Source: Roseateles_C aquae (GTDB lineage Bacteria > Pseudomonadota > Gammaproteobacteria > Burkholderiales > Burkholderiaceae_C). Taken from it: DNA of 64,000 nucleotides. Positions 45,640-54,697 of this stretch are shown piece by piece. Position 1 is the first letter of the stretch. Every line of letters begins with the position of its first letter. The stretch covers positions 186,001-250,000 of the forward strand of contig NZ_JAVXZY010000002.1 of the NCBI RefSeq assembly GCF_032337115.1, read 5' to 3'. The position numbers and the translations under genes are program-made. The notes beneath the pieces are model-generated. The model ran no database searches. It was not told where the DNA came from and saw only the letters and a program-made list of their open reading frames with translations.

Positions 45640-46698
45640 TCAGGATTCCATCGCACGCCGCATGGCCGCGGCCACTCGGGCCGGACCAGGGAAGTAGTCC
45701 CATTCCTGGGCGTGGGGATAAGGGGTGTCCCAGCCGGTGACGCGCTCGATCGGCGCCTCCAGGTGGTAGAAGCAGTGCTCTTGCACCAGCGCCAGCAGTT
45801 CGGCGCCAAAGCCGCTGGTGCGCGTGGCCTCATGCAGGATCAGGCAGCGGCCGGTCTTCTTGACCGAGTTGACGATGGCCGCGAGGTCCAGCGGCCAGAT
45901 GCTGCGCAGATCGATGATCTCGGCAGCAATGCCGGTCTCGCGCGCTGCCGCCTCGGCCACATAAACCATGGTGCCGTAGGTGATCACCGTCAGCTGCTCA
46001 CCGGGCTGGTAGATCGCGGCCGATTCCAGCGGCACGCGGTAATGCCCTTCCGGCACCATGCTCATTGCATGGCCGCTCCAGGGTGTGGCCGGCCGGTCGT
46101 GATGGCCGTCGAAGGGGCCGTTGTAGAGCCGCTTGGGCTCCAGGAAGATGACCGGGTCGTCGCATTCGATCGCCGAGATCAGCAGGCCCTTGGCGTCATA
46201 GGGGTTGGACGGCATCACCGTGCGCAGCCCGCAGACATGGGTGAACAGCGCCTCCGGGCTCTGGCTGTGCGTCTGGCCGCCATAGATGCCGCCGCCGCAA
46301 GGCATCCGTATCGTCAGCGGCGCGGTGAAATCGCCGGCCGAGCGATAGCGCAGCCGCGCCGCCTCGGACACGATCTGGTCCGAGGCCGGATAGAAGTAGT
46401 CGGCGAACTGGATCTCGGCCACCGGGCGCAGGCCGTAGGCGCCCATGCCGACGGCGATGCCGACGATGCCGCCCTCGGAGATCGGCGCGTCAAACACCCG
46501 CTGCTTGCCGTACTTGGCCTGCAGGCCATCGGTGCAACGGAACACGCCGCCGAAATAGCCGACGTCCTGGCCAAAGATGACCACGTCCGGGTCGCGCGCC
46601 AGCATCACGTCCATCGCTGAGCGCAGCGCCTGGATCATCGTCATCGAGGTGACGGCACCGGCTTCGGCCTGCACGGCGCCCATGTCTTCTGCCTTCAT
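45640..46698 (-). CDS. bkdA2: Branched-chain keto-acid dehydrogenase E1 beta
   Basis: This 352-residue transketolase-like subunit has the GQDVGYFGGVFRCTDGL region, the SEGGIVGIAVGMGAYGLRPVAEIQFADY segment and the RMPCGGGIYGGQTHSQSPEA region, all typical of E1 beta. It forms the ThDP-dependent heterotetramer with E1 alpha. Its start overlaps the end of E1 alpha by 4 bp. The first in-frame ATG at 46698 may be followed by a better start a few residues on. Confidence 0.93.
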   Translation of the reverse strand: MKAEDMGAVQAEAGAVTSMTMIQALRSAMDVMLARDPDVVIFGQDVGYFGGVFRCTDGLQAKYGKQRVFDAPISEGGIVGIAVGMGAYGLRPVAEIQFADYFYPASDQIVSEAARLRYRSAGDFTAPLTIRMPCGGGIYGGQTHSQSPEALFTHVCGLRTVMPSNPYDAKGLLISAIECDDPVIFLEPKRLYNGPFDGHHDRPATPWSGHAMSMVPEGHYRVPLESAAIYQPGEQLTVITYGTMVYVAEAAARETGIAAEIIDLRSIWPLDLAAIVNSVKKTGRCLILHEATRTSGFGAELLALVQEHCFYHLEAPIERVTGWDTPYPHAQEWDYFPGPARVAAAMRRAMES

Positions 46699-47939
46699 GC
46701 CCGACCTCCAAATGCCTGCACCTGGCGCAACTGTTCCTGCAGATGCGCCGGCATGTCCTTGTAGACGTCCTCGAACATCGAAGCCGCGCTGGGAATATGG
46801 CCATTGGCCAACGTACCGAAGGCCTCGGCCGCCTTCTGCGCCACCGCCACCTCGGCCTCCAGCTCCTGCTGCAAGGCCTCATGCTGGGCGTCGGACCACA
46901 GGCCGCGGAGGGTCAGGTGTTGCCTGAGCCGGCCAATCGGGTCGCCAAGCGGGAAGCGGGTCCAGTCATCGGCCGGCCGGTATTTGCTCGGGTCGTCCGA
47001 GGTCGAGTGCGGGCCGGCGCGGTAGGTTACCCATTCGATCAGCGTCGGGCCCAGATTGCTGCGGGCGCGGTCGGCGGCCCAGCGCGAGGCGGCGTAGACG
47101 GCCAGGAAGTCGTTGCCATCGACCCGCAGCGAGGCGATGCCGCAGCCGACGCCACGCGCCGCAAAGGTCACGCCCTCGCCGCCGGCAATGGCCTGGAAAG
47201 TCGAGATCGCCCACTGATTGTTGACCACGTTCAGCACCACTGGCGCGCGGTAGACATGGGCAAAGGTCAGCGCGGTATGGAAGTCGCTTTCGGCGGTCGC
47301 GCCATCGCCAATCCAGCCCGAGGCAATCTTGGTATCGCCCTTGATCGCCGAGGCCATGCCCCAGCCCACGGCCTGGATGAATTGGGTGGCCAGATTGCCG
47401 CTGATGCTGAAGAAACCGGCCTTCTTGATCGAGTACATCACCGGCAGCTGGCGGCCCTTGAGCGGATCGCGTTCGTTGGAGAGCAGCTGGCAGATCATGT
47501 CCGTCAGCGGCACATCGTCGCGAGCGATCAAAAGGCTCTGCTGGCGGTAGGTCGGGAAGCACATATCGCCGTCCTGCAGCGCCATCGCGTGGGCGCTACC
47601 AATGGCCTCCTCGCCCAGGCTTTGCATATAGAAGCTGAGCTTCTTCTGGCGCTGGGCGATCAGCATGCGGGCGTCGAAGATGCGCGTTTTCAGCATCGTC
47701 CTCAGCCCGCGCAGCAGTTGCGCATCGCTGAGCTCGGGCGCCCAGGGGCCAACGGCGCGGCCCTCTTCGTCCAGCACGCGCACCAGGCTGTAGGCCAGCT
47801 CGCCGGTGTCGCGCGGCACGACATCTATCGGGGGTTTGGGCACCGCGCCGGCCGGCGACAGGTGCAGGTAGGAGAAATCGGTGTGGCAGCCCGGGCGCCC
47901 GGTCGGCTCCGGCACATGCAAACGCAGTGGCTCAGTCAT
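46695..47939 (-). CDS. bkdA1: Branched-chain keto-acid dehydrogenase E1 alpha
   Basis: This 414-residue subunit carries the thiamine diphosphate motif GDGATAESDFHTALTFA with the terminal VNNQWAIST, and the phosphorylation-loop-like RAGPHSTSDDPSKYR. Length and start (TEPLRLHVPEPTG) fit the Pseudomonas BkdA1 type rather than pyruvate dehydrogenase. AGGAG lies upstream of 47939. It is the first gene of the bkd operon, which oxidises keto acids from Val, Leu and Ile. Confidence 0.93.
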   Translation of the reverse strand: MTEPLRLHVPEPTGRPGCHTDFSYLHLSPAGAVPKPPIDVVPRDTGELAYSLVRVLDEEGRAVGPWAPELSDAQLLRGLRTMLKTRIFDARMLIAQRQKKLSFYMQSLGEEAIGSAHAMALQDGDMCFPTYRQQSLLIARDDVPLTDMICQLLSNERDPLKGRQLPVMYSIKKAGFFSISGNLATQFIQAVGWGMASAIKGDTKIASGWIGDGATAESDFHTALTFAHVYRAPVVLNVVNNQWAISTFQAIAGGEGVTFAARGVGCGIASLRVDGNDFLAVYAASRWAADRARSNLGPTLIEWVTYRAGPHSTSDDPSKYRPADDWTRFPLGDPIGRLRQHLTLRGLWSDAQHEALQQELEAEVAVAQKAAEAFGTLANGHIPSAASMFEDVYKDMPAHLQEQLRQVQAFGGRA

Positions 47940-48179
47940 AGGCACAACAGCTCCTGCACGCTGGGGTGGCGTGCTTGGCTCGATCGATTCCGGCAGCACC
48001 CGGGTGAGGCACCGCCAGCCCATGCAGGGCACGCCGGGATCGCCGGCACCTGCAAGCCACCTGAGCGTAACGGATAGCGAGGGCGCCGCGAAGCTCCGGC
48101 ACTACCGATCTGGAAAACCCTGAGCCGCTGGGCTGGTGCCGTGGCCAGCGAGCGAGTTTTTCGCGCTAGGCTGCGGCCC

Positions 48180-50159
48180 ATGTCGTACCGCCTGCTTCTC
48201 GTCCTGTCTGCTGTTGCGCTCAGCTTCACCAGCCTGTCTGTCCCTGCCTTGCCACAGGCCTCACGAGCTGCCAGGCCGACGGCCGAGTTGCAGCTGCGCA
48301 TACTGGAAACCAGCGATCTGCACATGAATCTGCTGGCCTACGACTACTACCAGGACAAGCCCAGCCGCGAGTTCGGCCTGGCGGCCACCATGAGCCTGAT
48401 CAAGGCCGCGCGCCAGGAGCAGGCCAACACCCTGCTGTTCGACAACGGCGATCTGCTGCAAGGTACGCCGCTGGGCGATCTGGTCGCCAAGATCGAACCG
48501 CTGCCGCCCGGCACGATTCACCCCGCCTACAAGTTGCTGAACGCGCTGCAGGTCGACGCCGCCAATCTCGGCAACCACGATTTCAACTATGGCCTGCCTT
48601 TCCTGCGCCAGACCCTGGCCGGGGCGCGCTTTCCCACCTTGAATGCCAATCTGCTGGATGCTCACAGTGGCAAACCAGCCTTCCAGCCCAGTGCGGTCCT
48701 GCAGCGGCGCTTTGTCGACGCGGCAGGCCGCGCGCAGCCCCTACGCATCGGCGTGATCGGCCTGGCGCCGCCGCAGGTGATGCAATGGGACAGGCAGCAT
48801 CTGCAGGGCCGCTTGCGCGCCATCGATATGGTGGAGGCGGCCCGCCAGCAGGTGCAGCGCCTGCGCGCCGCTGGCGTCGACCTGATCATCGCGATCGCCC
48901 ACAGCGGCTACGAGGCCGGCCCGCAGGGCGAAATGGCCGAGAACCGGGCCGGCGAGCTGGCGCAGCTGCCCGGCATCGACCTGCTGCTGCTCGGCCATGC
49001 GCACAGCGAGTTTCCCGGCCCAGGCTTTGCCCGCCATGCCGGCGCAGACGTCGCGCGCGGCACCATCCACGGCAAGCCGGCCGTGATGCCGGGGCGCTGG
49101 GGCGACCATCTTGGCGTGATCGACCTGCGCCTGCGCCGCGAGGCAGGCCGCTGGCGCATCGTCGACAGCCGCAGCGAGCTGCGCGCCATCTACGACCGTC
49201 AGCGCGGGCAGGCGCTGGTGGAAGCCGACCCTTGGGCTGCTACCTTGATTGCGGAGGAGCATCAGCGCACGCTGAACTACGTGCGCCGCGAGGTGGCACG
49301 CAGCGAGCTGCCGCTGCACAGCTTCTTTGCCCAGGTGCGGCCCTCACTGCCGGTGCAACTGGTGGCCCGCGCCCAGGCCGCGTTCGTTCGGCGCGCGCTG
49401 ATCGGCAGCACGCTTGAGGGTCTGCCCATCCTGTCGGCTGCCGCGCCCTTCAAGGCCGGCGGCGCTCGCCAGGGCTGGCGGGCCTACACCGACATTCCTG
49501 CCGGTCCGCTGGCCATCAAGCATGTGGCCGACCTCTACCTCTACCCAAACACCATCAAGGTCTTGAAGCTCACCGGCGCCGAACTGCGCGAGTGGCTGGA
49601 ACGCTCGGCCGCGCAGTTCCGCACCATAGACCCGGCCGGCCGGCCCGAGCAGGCTCTGCTGGATGAGGACTACCCCTCATTCAACTTTGACAGCATCGAC
49701 GGCCTGCAGTACGCCATCGACGTCAGCCGGCCGCCTCGCTATGCCACGGACGGCAGCCGCACAGAGGCGCCAGGCGCGCGCATCGTCACGCTGTGCTTCC
49801 AGGGGCGTGCCATCGACGACAGCGCCGAGTTCCTGCTCGTCACCAACAACTACCGGGCCGCGGGCGGCGGGCGCTTTCCCGCGGCCGATGCCCGCCATCT
49901 GGTGCTTGATCTGCCCGACGAGAACCGCGAGGCGCTGGCCCACTACCTGAGCGAGTTGGGCACCTTCAAAGGCGGCCGCGTCGACGCCGAACCGTCGTGG
50001 CAGGTGCTGCCCGTGCCCGGCGTGAAGCTGGCCTTTCGCAGCGCCGATATCGCACGCGAACGGCTCGACCGCGATGGGCCGGTACAGTGGCTGCGTGACG
50101 CGGCTGATGGCTCCGCCTGGTTTGAATTGGCCGAGCAGCCACGAATCACATGCCGATGA
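48180..50159 (+). CDS. cpdB: 2',3'-cyclic-nucleotide 2'-phosphodiesterase / 3'-nucleotidase
   Basis: This 659-residue periplasmic enzyme has a signal peptide (1-30) and a calcineurin-like metallophosphatase domain with motifs ETSDLHMNL, DNGDLLQG, LGNHDFNYG, IAHSGYEA and GHAHSEF. A C-terminal 5'-nucleotidase domain follows (about 350-620, including NNYRAAGGGRF). It degrades extracellular cyclic and 3' nucleotides to nucleosides. The start at 48180 places the signal peptide directly at the N-terminus. It lies alone between the bkd operon and a convergent small gene. Confidence 0.92.
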   Translation: MSYRLLLVLSAVALSFTSLSVPALPQASRAARPTAELQLRILETSDLHMNLLAYDYYQDKPSREFGLAATMSLIKAARQEQANTLLFDNGDLLQGTPLGDLVAKIEPLPPGTIHPAYKLLNALQVDAANLGNHDFNYGLPFLRQTLAGARFPTLNANLLDAHSGKPAFQPSAVLQRRFVDAAGRAQPLRIGVIGLAPPQVMQWDRQHLQGRLRAIDMVEAARQQVQRLRAAGVDLIIAIAHSGYEAGPQGEMAENRAGELAQLPGIDLLLLGHAHSEFPGPGFARHAGADVARGTIHGKPAVMPGRWGDHLGVIDLRLRREAGRWRIVDSRSELRAIYDRQRGQALVEADPWAATLIAEEHQRTLNYVRREVARSELPLHSFFAQVRPSLPVQLVARAQAAFVRRALIGSTLEGLPILSAAAPFKAGGARQGWRAYTDIPAGPLAIKHVADLYLYPNTIKVLKLTGAELREWLERSAAQFRTIDPAGRPEQALLDEDYPSFNFDSIDGLQYAIDVSRPPRYATDGSRTEAPGARIVTLCFQGRAIDDSAEFLLVTNNYRAAGGGRFPAADARHLVLDLPDENREALAHYLSELGTFKGGRVDAEPSWQVLPVPGVKLAFRSADIARERLDRDGPVQWLRDAADGSAWFELAEQPRITCR

Positions 50160-50184
50160 TGTGCTGCTGCCGGCTGCGCCCGGC

Positions 50185-50484
50185 TCAGGCCTTGATGTCC
50201 AGCAGCGTGCCCTCGGCGCGCACCTGGGTCTGCAGCATTTTCAGATTGGCCACGAAGGCATAGGTGGCCGAGCGCTGCTCGACCAGATCGGCTTCCAGGG
50301 CCGGCCCCGTCTCGCCGGATTGCGCCGCGCGAGCCTGCACGCCGTCAGCGGGCAGGCTGGACAACTCGACCCGCTCGCGCCGGTAGCCAGGCGTCTGGAC
50401 GTTGGCGATGTTGTTGCTGGACGCGCGAATCCGCTCGTTCGCGGCGGCGATGCCGGACAAGGCGGTGGACAGACTGATGGCCAT
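50185..50484 (-). CDS. Small flagellar basal-body-rod-like protein
   Basis: This 99-residue protein has the N-terminal rod motif SLSTALSGIAAANERIRASSNNIANVQTPGYRRER and a C-terminal helix (ATYAFVANLKMLQTQ), like FlgC or FlgB but shorter. The start at 50484 has GGAG 10 nt upstream. No other flagellar genes are nearby, so it may be a stray paralogue or an unrecognised rod or export accessory. Confidence 0.78.
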   Translation of the reverse strand: MAISLSTALSGIAAANERIRASSNNIANVQTPGYRRERVELSSLPADGVQARAAQSGETGPALEADLVEQRSATYAFVANLKMLQTQVRAEGTLLDIKA

Positions 50485-50555
50485 GGCGACGCTCCAACTG
50501 CTGGCGTGATGCCAGACATGTCGGCTGCCGCTAGGCAAACTTGAGAGTTGGGCCG

Positions 50556-50578
50556 AAAAAACCCCTCATTCCGGGGCT
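50556..50578 (-). terminator. Short terminator after the degenerate GGDEF gene
   Basis: On the minus strand CCCC, a 7-nt loop and GGGG are followed by TTTTTT. It lies about 63 bp after the stop of the GGDEF-like gene and before the small rod-like gene. Confidence 0.6.
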
Positions 50579-50640
50579 TTGGCCGTGAAAAACTGGGCAA
50601 CGAGCGGGCCACAAGCGAGCCGGCCCATCGCCGCGGCGGC

Positions 50641-51582
50641 TCAGCCGGCCAGCTCCTCGTAACCGCCACTCGAGACAAAGACGCGGACGCAATCGCCACC
50701 GGCGGCCTTGGCCTCGGCACAGGCCAGGGCACCGGCGCCGAGCACGGCATCCACCGTTTCCAGCGAGTTCTGGATTTGCACCACGCCCACGCTGGCCTTG
50801 ACCCGCGTGCGATGCAGTCCCCAGCGCAGCCGGTAGGCCGCCACCGCCGAGCGCACTTTCTCGGCCACGATATGGGCGTAATGCTGGTCGCAGTTGGGCA
50901 GCAGGATGGCGAAGTGGTCGTTTTCCAGCCGCGAGACCAGGTCGGAGGCGCGCACCTTGGTCACCAGCATCTGGCCCAGGCCGTAGAGGAAATGATCGGC
51001 CACCTCAGCGCCCATGCCGTGGATGACTTCGGTGAACTTGTCGACATCGAGCCAGAGAATGCAGACCGGTTCATGCCGGCGGCTGCCCACATGCTCGGCC
51101 AGACGGCGCTCAAACTCGCGCCGGTTGGCCAGCTCCGTCAGCGCGTCGTGCTTGGCCACCCAGGTCGGCTGCATGCGCAGCGCGCGAGCCGCCGTGATGT
51201 CATCAACAATCCAGAGCTGCTCGCCGCCCGGCTGATCCCAGTGCACCGGCGTGGCCTGCAAGCGGCCCCAGAAGCGCACGCCGTCGTGGCGCACGTATTC
51301 GATTTCCTCGTCCAGGGGACGGCCGGCAACGAAGGCGGCCGAGAGCCGCTCCTGCAGGCCGGCATGTGCGCCATCGGAAACATGGACCGCGCGGCTGTTC
51401 TGCCCACTCAAATCGGTGTCATCGCCATGGCCGAACAGATGATTGAAATGCTCGCTCACGACCTCAAAGCGCTCACCGCTGACAAAGGCCACGGCCATCG
51501 GCGCGCGTACCAGCAGGGCGCGCATCCGTGCGCCGGTCACATCAGAGCCGGCTTCGGGGGCCGCGTCGGGTTTTGCTTGCAT
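50641..51582 (-). CDS. PAS-GGDEF protein with degenerate active site
   Basis: This 313-residue cytosolic protein has a PAS domain (about 20-140) and a GGDEF fold (about 145-310: HDALTELANRREFERRL, WLDVDKFTEV). The signature loop, normally RxGGDEF, reads RLENDHFAILLP, so GGDEF is replaced by ENDHF. The metal-binding and substrate glycines are lost, and c-di-GMP synthesis is very unlikely. It could act as a sensor by binding partners. The start at 51582 is 6 nt after AGGAG. Confidence 0.85.
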   Translation of the reverse strand: MQAKPDAAPEAGSDVTGARMRALLVRAPMAVAFVSGERFEVVSEHFNHLFGHGDDTDLSGQNSRAVHVSDGAHAGLQERLSAAFVAGRPLDEEIEYVRHDGVRFWGRLQATPVHWDQPGGEQLWIVDDITAARALRMQPTWVAKHDALTELANRREFERRLAEHVGSRRHEPVCILWLDVDKFTEVIHGMGAEVADHFLYGLGQMLVTKVRASDLVSRLENDHFAILLPNCDQHYAHIVAEKVRSAVAAYRLRWGLHRTRVKASVGVVQIQNSLETVDAVLGAGALACAEAKAAGGDCVRVFVSSGGYEELAG

Positions 51583-51704
51583 CAGCTTCTCCTGGGGCAC
51601 CGGTTCTGGCGGTGCGACACCCTATGGTGTACCGCTTTTGCGCCGGACTGGAAAGCCCGAAAAGCAGCGCTTTGCCGCCTTGTTGTACAGACGTTGCGGC
51701 AGCA

Positions 51705-52250
51705 TCATGGCCGCGGACAGGGCAGCTTGTCGGCTTCACCAGCGCGCTCTCGTTCGGCGGTGCTCAGCGGGCCACCTTTGTCAAACACCACCCGCCATTG
51801 ATCGCCCTCAAGCTTCCAAATCGAACTGAAGCGCAGCACGGCCTGACCGTCAGGACCACGAACCAGACCTGTCGACAGGGCCAGTTGCCCATCGGCCAGC
51901 ACCTCGACCTGGTCAGGCGCCCAGGAAAACGGCGCACTCGCAGCTTCAAAAAACCCCTGCCATCCCTTCAGCACCGCGCTCTTCCCGCGCAGCACTTCGG
52001 CAGCGCCGAAAAAGACCGCCTGCTCGGACACGAAGCTGCCGAAGGCACTGAAATCCCGGCTGGCCATGCTGCGAGCAAAAGCGCATTCGGCGTCGCGCAC
52101 TGCTTGAGGCGCCGAGCCGGCTGGTGCGGCGACAGCCACAGGCATCGCCAGCGCTACCGCAAACGGCAACGCTGAACGGCACAATACCCGCACCGCGCGA
52201 CGCCCGGCGTGTGCCGCCTGTTTCTGTTCTCCCGCTGCTTCCGCATGCAT
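51705..52250 (-). CDS. Small exported NTF2/SnoaL-like (DUF4440) protein
   Basis: This 181-residue protein has a hydrophobic leader (ALPFAVALAMPVAVAAP) and then an NTF2-like fold of the DUF4440 type (RDAECAFARSMASRDFSAFGSFVSEQAVFF, WAPDQVEVLADGQLALSTG, WRVVFDKG). Proteins of this class are often small ligand-binding or isomerase-like proteins of unknown substrate. The start at 52250 has GGAG upstream. It is divergent from the solute-binding protein gene, with only 24 bp between start codons. Confidence 0.78.
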   Translation of the reverse strand: MHAEAAGEQKQAAHAGRRAVRVLCRSALPFAVALAMPVAVAAPAGSAPQAVRDAECAFARSMASRDFSAFGSFVSEQAVFFGAAEVLRGKSAVLKGWQGFFEAASAPFSWAPDQVEVLADGQLALSTGLVRGPDGQAVLRFSSIWKLEGDQWRVVFDKGGPLSTAERERAGEADKLPCPRP

Positions 52251-52274
52251 AGACTGGCTCCTGATCAGGTTTTT

Positions 52275-53123
52275 ATGCCGAGCCTTTTCCATCGCTCAGC
52301 TCGGCGCGCTTGGCGATTCTGGCCCTTGGGCGCTTGCCTGTATATCGCTGTCGCCCTGCTTTGTGGTACGGCCACCGCCCAGTCACTGCCCGCGCATCCT
52401 GCGCCGGTGATGCATATGGTGACGACGGAGTTTCCACCCTATATGAGCGAGCAGATGCCGGAGCAAGGCGTGGTCGTCGCCATCACCCGCGCGGCGCTGG
52501 CCAGTCAAGGCTGGCGCCTGGAATTGGCCTTCCGACCCTGGGCCCGTGTGCTGAGCGAACTCGAACAAGGGCAGCACGACGCCGTTCTTGGCGTCTGGTT
52601 CCAGACCGAGCGGGAACGCTACGTCGACTACAGCAGACCCACGGGGATCGCCACACCGATAGGCTTCTACGCCGTGCGTGCCGGAGTGGATGCTGGTATT
52701 GGCGCAAGCACGGCCGGCGGACGCGCGCCACTTGACCTCGCGGGCAAGCGGATTGCCACCGTCACCGGCTACGCCAACCCGCCAAGCTTTGAGCAGGCCT
52801 GCGCCGAGCAGCGCTGCCGGCAGGAGCGTGGCAGCAGCGATCTTGTCAACTTACGCAAGCTCCTGGCAGGCAGGGTGGACCTGGTACTGATCGACAAAGG
52901 CGTAGCTGCCCATCTGATCGCGTCAAACCGGCCGTCGCTGCGAGGGGCCGAGCAGTTGTTCTGGCTGGATCCACCCATCGAGCGAATGCCGCTGCATCTG
53001 GGCGTCAGCAAAGCGCTCGCCAAGCACCAGCAATTGCGCGCACTGCTTGATCAAGGCCTGCTCGCGATTGAAAGAAGTGGCGAGCTTGAACGCATCCGCC
53101 AACGCTGGAAGGCCCTGCTCTGA
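52275..53123 (+). CDS. Family 3 extracellular solute-binding protein
   Basis: This 282-residue exported protein has a signal peptide (about 1-36) and a type 2 periplasmic-binding fold of the polar amino acid family (VTTEFPPYMSEQ, FRPWARVLSELEQGQHDAVLGVW, DLAGKRIATVTGYANP, ERIRQRWKAL). No ABC permease or ATPase is adjacent, so it may be a stand-alone sensor-like protein. Its stop codon abuts that of the convergent sbcB gene with no spacer. Confidence 0.85.
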   Translation: MPSLFHRSARRAWRFWPLGACLYIAVALLCGTATAQSLPAHPAPVMHMVTTEFPPYMSEQMPEQGVVVAITRAALASQGWRLELAFRPWARVLSELEQGQHDAVLGVWFQTERERYVDYSRPTGIATPIGFYAVRAGVDAGIGASTAGGRAPLDLAGKRIATVTGYANPPSFEQACAEQRCRQERGSSDLVNLRKLLAGRVDLVLIDKGVAAHLIASNRPSLRGAEQLFWLDPPIERMPLHLGVSKALAKHQQLRALLDQGLLAIERSGELERIRQRWKALL

Positions 53124-54584
53124 TCAAGGTGCCGGCGGGGCGATCTGCTCGGCGTAGTCGTAGAGCGCGCCGAGAATCTCCTGGCTGCGCTCGTCCTCAT
53201 GCGCCTCACCCAGCGCATCAATGCGTTCGAAGAACTGGGTCAGCGTCTGCGCACCACCCTCACCGCGGTGCAATCGTGCCGCGCAATGGTCCTGCCAACG
53301 CTGGGTTTCCTCGGGCGCCAAGGAATCCGGGAAGTTGCGCGCCCTGAAGCGGAACAGCAACTCGGCCAGTCGCTCATCGGCAAAGGCCGCGCGCCCCTCG
53401 GCCACGCGCTCCGACAGCGCCTCGGGGCTGAGCGCCCGCAGGCGGTTGAGCAGACGGCGGTCGTCCTGGCTGAGGAAACCACCGTACAGGTCCTCGTCGA
53501 CATCGACCGCGCCCTCGGCCGGCGGGCGCTGGAAGACCTCGCCCCACAAACCGGCCAGCAGATGCGCGCTCTTGCTCAACAAGTCAGCATGCTGCATGCC
53601 CTGGGCCAGGTCCACGCCCCACCGCGCCGCCATTTCGGGAGACAGGGTTTTCAGCTGGCTGATCACCACCGGCGACTTGTTGATATGGATGGTCTTGATC
53701 GGCAGCCGCGTCTGCCCCTCGGGCAACAACTCCTGGCGGGTGAACATGCGCTCGCGGATGCTGGCGGCGTTCAGCGTCAGCAACTCGCTCGGGTCGGCGG
53801 CCAGATCCCAGACGATCAGCTCGTTCTTATTGGTCGGATGCGGGGCCAGCGGCCAGACCAGGGCGATACAGCCGCGCTCGGGCCCGTACATGCCGGACAC
53901 ATGCAGGAAGGGCCGGCCCTGCGACTGCGCGGCCTGGATCTCGGCCCAGACCGCATCCTTCTTCCTCAGCTTCAGGCAGAACTCAAACAGCTTGGGCTGA
54001 GCCGTTTTCAGCAGCCGGGCCAGGGCAATCGTCGCGCGCACATCAGACAAGGCGTCGTGCGCCGCCTCATGCGCCAGGCCATTGGCGGCCGTCAGGTGCT
54101 CCAGCTTGAAAGAGGGGCGGCCGTCCTCATGGCGCGGCCAGACGATGCCGTCGGGGCGCAGCGCGTAAGCGCAGCGCACCACGTCGAGCAGATCCCAGCG
54201 GCCACATTCGTTCTGCCACTCGCGCGCATAGGGATCGATCAGGCTGCGCCAGAACAGATGGCGGGTCACCTCATCATCAAAGCGAATGCTGTTGTAGCCC
54301 ACGCCAACGGTGCCAGGTCTTGCCAGCTCGGCCTCGATGGCCGCCGCAAACTCGTGCTCGGGCAGCCCCTGCTCCAGACAGGTCTGCGGCAGGATGCCGG
54401 TCAGCAAACAGGCCTCGGGATCGGGCAACTGATCCGGCGCCGGCCGGCAATAGACCATCAAGGGCGCGCCGATCTCGTTCAGATCGGCATCGGTGCGCAG
54501 GCCGGCAAACTGCGCCGGCCGGTCGCGACGTGGCACGCGCCCGAAGGTTTCGTAGTCGTGCCAGTAAAAGCTCAAGGATTCCAT
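53124..54584 (-). CDS. sbcB: Exodeoxyribonuclease I
   Basis: This 486-residue ExoI has an N-terminal DEDD exonuclease domain with YWHDYETFG (Asp and Glu), GYNSIRFDDEV and AHDALSDVRATIALA. The SH3-like and helical C-terminal domains are also present. It degrades single-stranded DNA in the 3' to 5' direction during mismatch repair and recombination. An in-frame ATG at 54593 is an alternative start. Confidence 0.95.
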   Translation of the reverse strand: MESLSFYWHDYETFGRVPRRDRPAQFAGLRTDADLNEIGAPLMVYCRPAPDQLPDPEACLLTGILPQTCLEQGLPEHEFAAAIEAELARPGTVGVGYNSIRFDDEVTRHLFWRSLIDPYAREWQNECGRWDLLDVVRCAYALRPDGIVWPRHEDGRPSFKLEHLTAANGLAHEAAHDALSDVRATIALARLLKTAQPKLFEFCLKLRKKDAVWAEIQAAQSQGRPFLHVSGMYGPERGCIALVWPLAPHPTNKNELIVWDLAADPSELLTLNAASIRERMFTRQELLPEGQTRLPIKTIHINKSPVVISQLKTLSPEMAARWGVDLAQGMQHADLLSKSAHLLAGLWGEVFQRPPAEGAVDVDEDLYGGFLSQDDRRLLNRLRALSPEALSERVAEGRAAFADERLAELLFRFRARNFPDSLAPEETQRWQDHCAARLHRGEGGAQTLTQFFERIDALGEAHEDERSQEILGALYDYAEQIAPPAP

Positions 54585-54671
54585 GGGCGACACGATAACT
54601 GATCACACCGCACCGGTTCTGATGGAACTTCACGCCTGCTTCATCGTCGCTGAGCCAGGCTCGCGATAATC

Positions 54672-54689
54672 GGTGAGCTTCTGCTCACC
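54672..54689 (+). promoter_or_regulatory. Hairpin in the 5' leader of the penicillin-binding protein gene
   Basis: GGTGAGC (54672-54678), a TTCT loop and GCTCACC (54683-54689) form a perfect 7-bp stem that ends 8 bp before the ATG. It would overlap the ribosome landing site. A GATAAT-like -10 lies just upstream at 54665-54670, so the hairpin may sit at the very 5' end of the transcript. Confidence 0.45.
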
Positions 54690-54697
54690 ACTGGATC

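Noticed and set aside
48180..50159. Frameshift or fusion in cpdB
   Set aside because: The metallophosphatase and nucleotidase domains are in one frame with normal family length, so the gene is ordinary.
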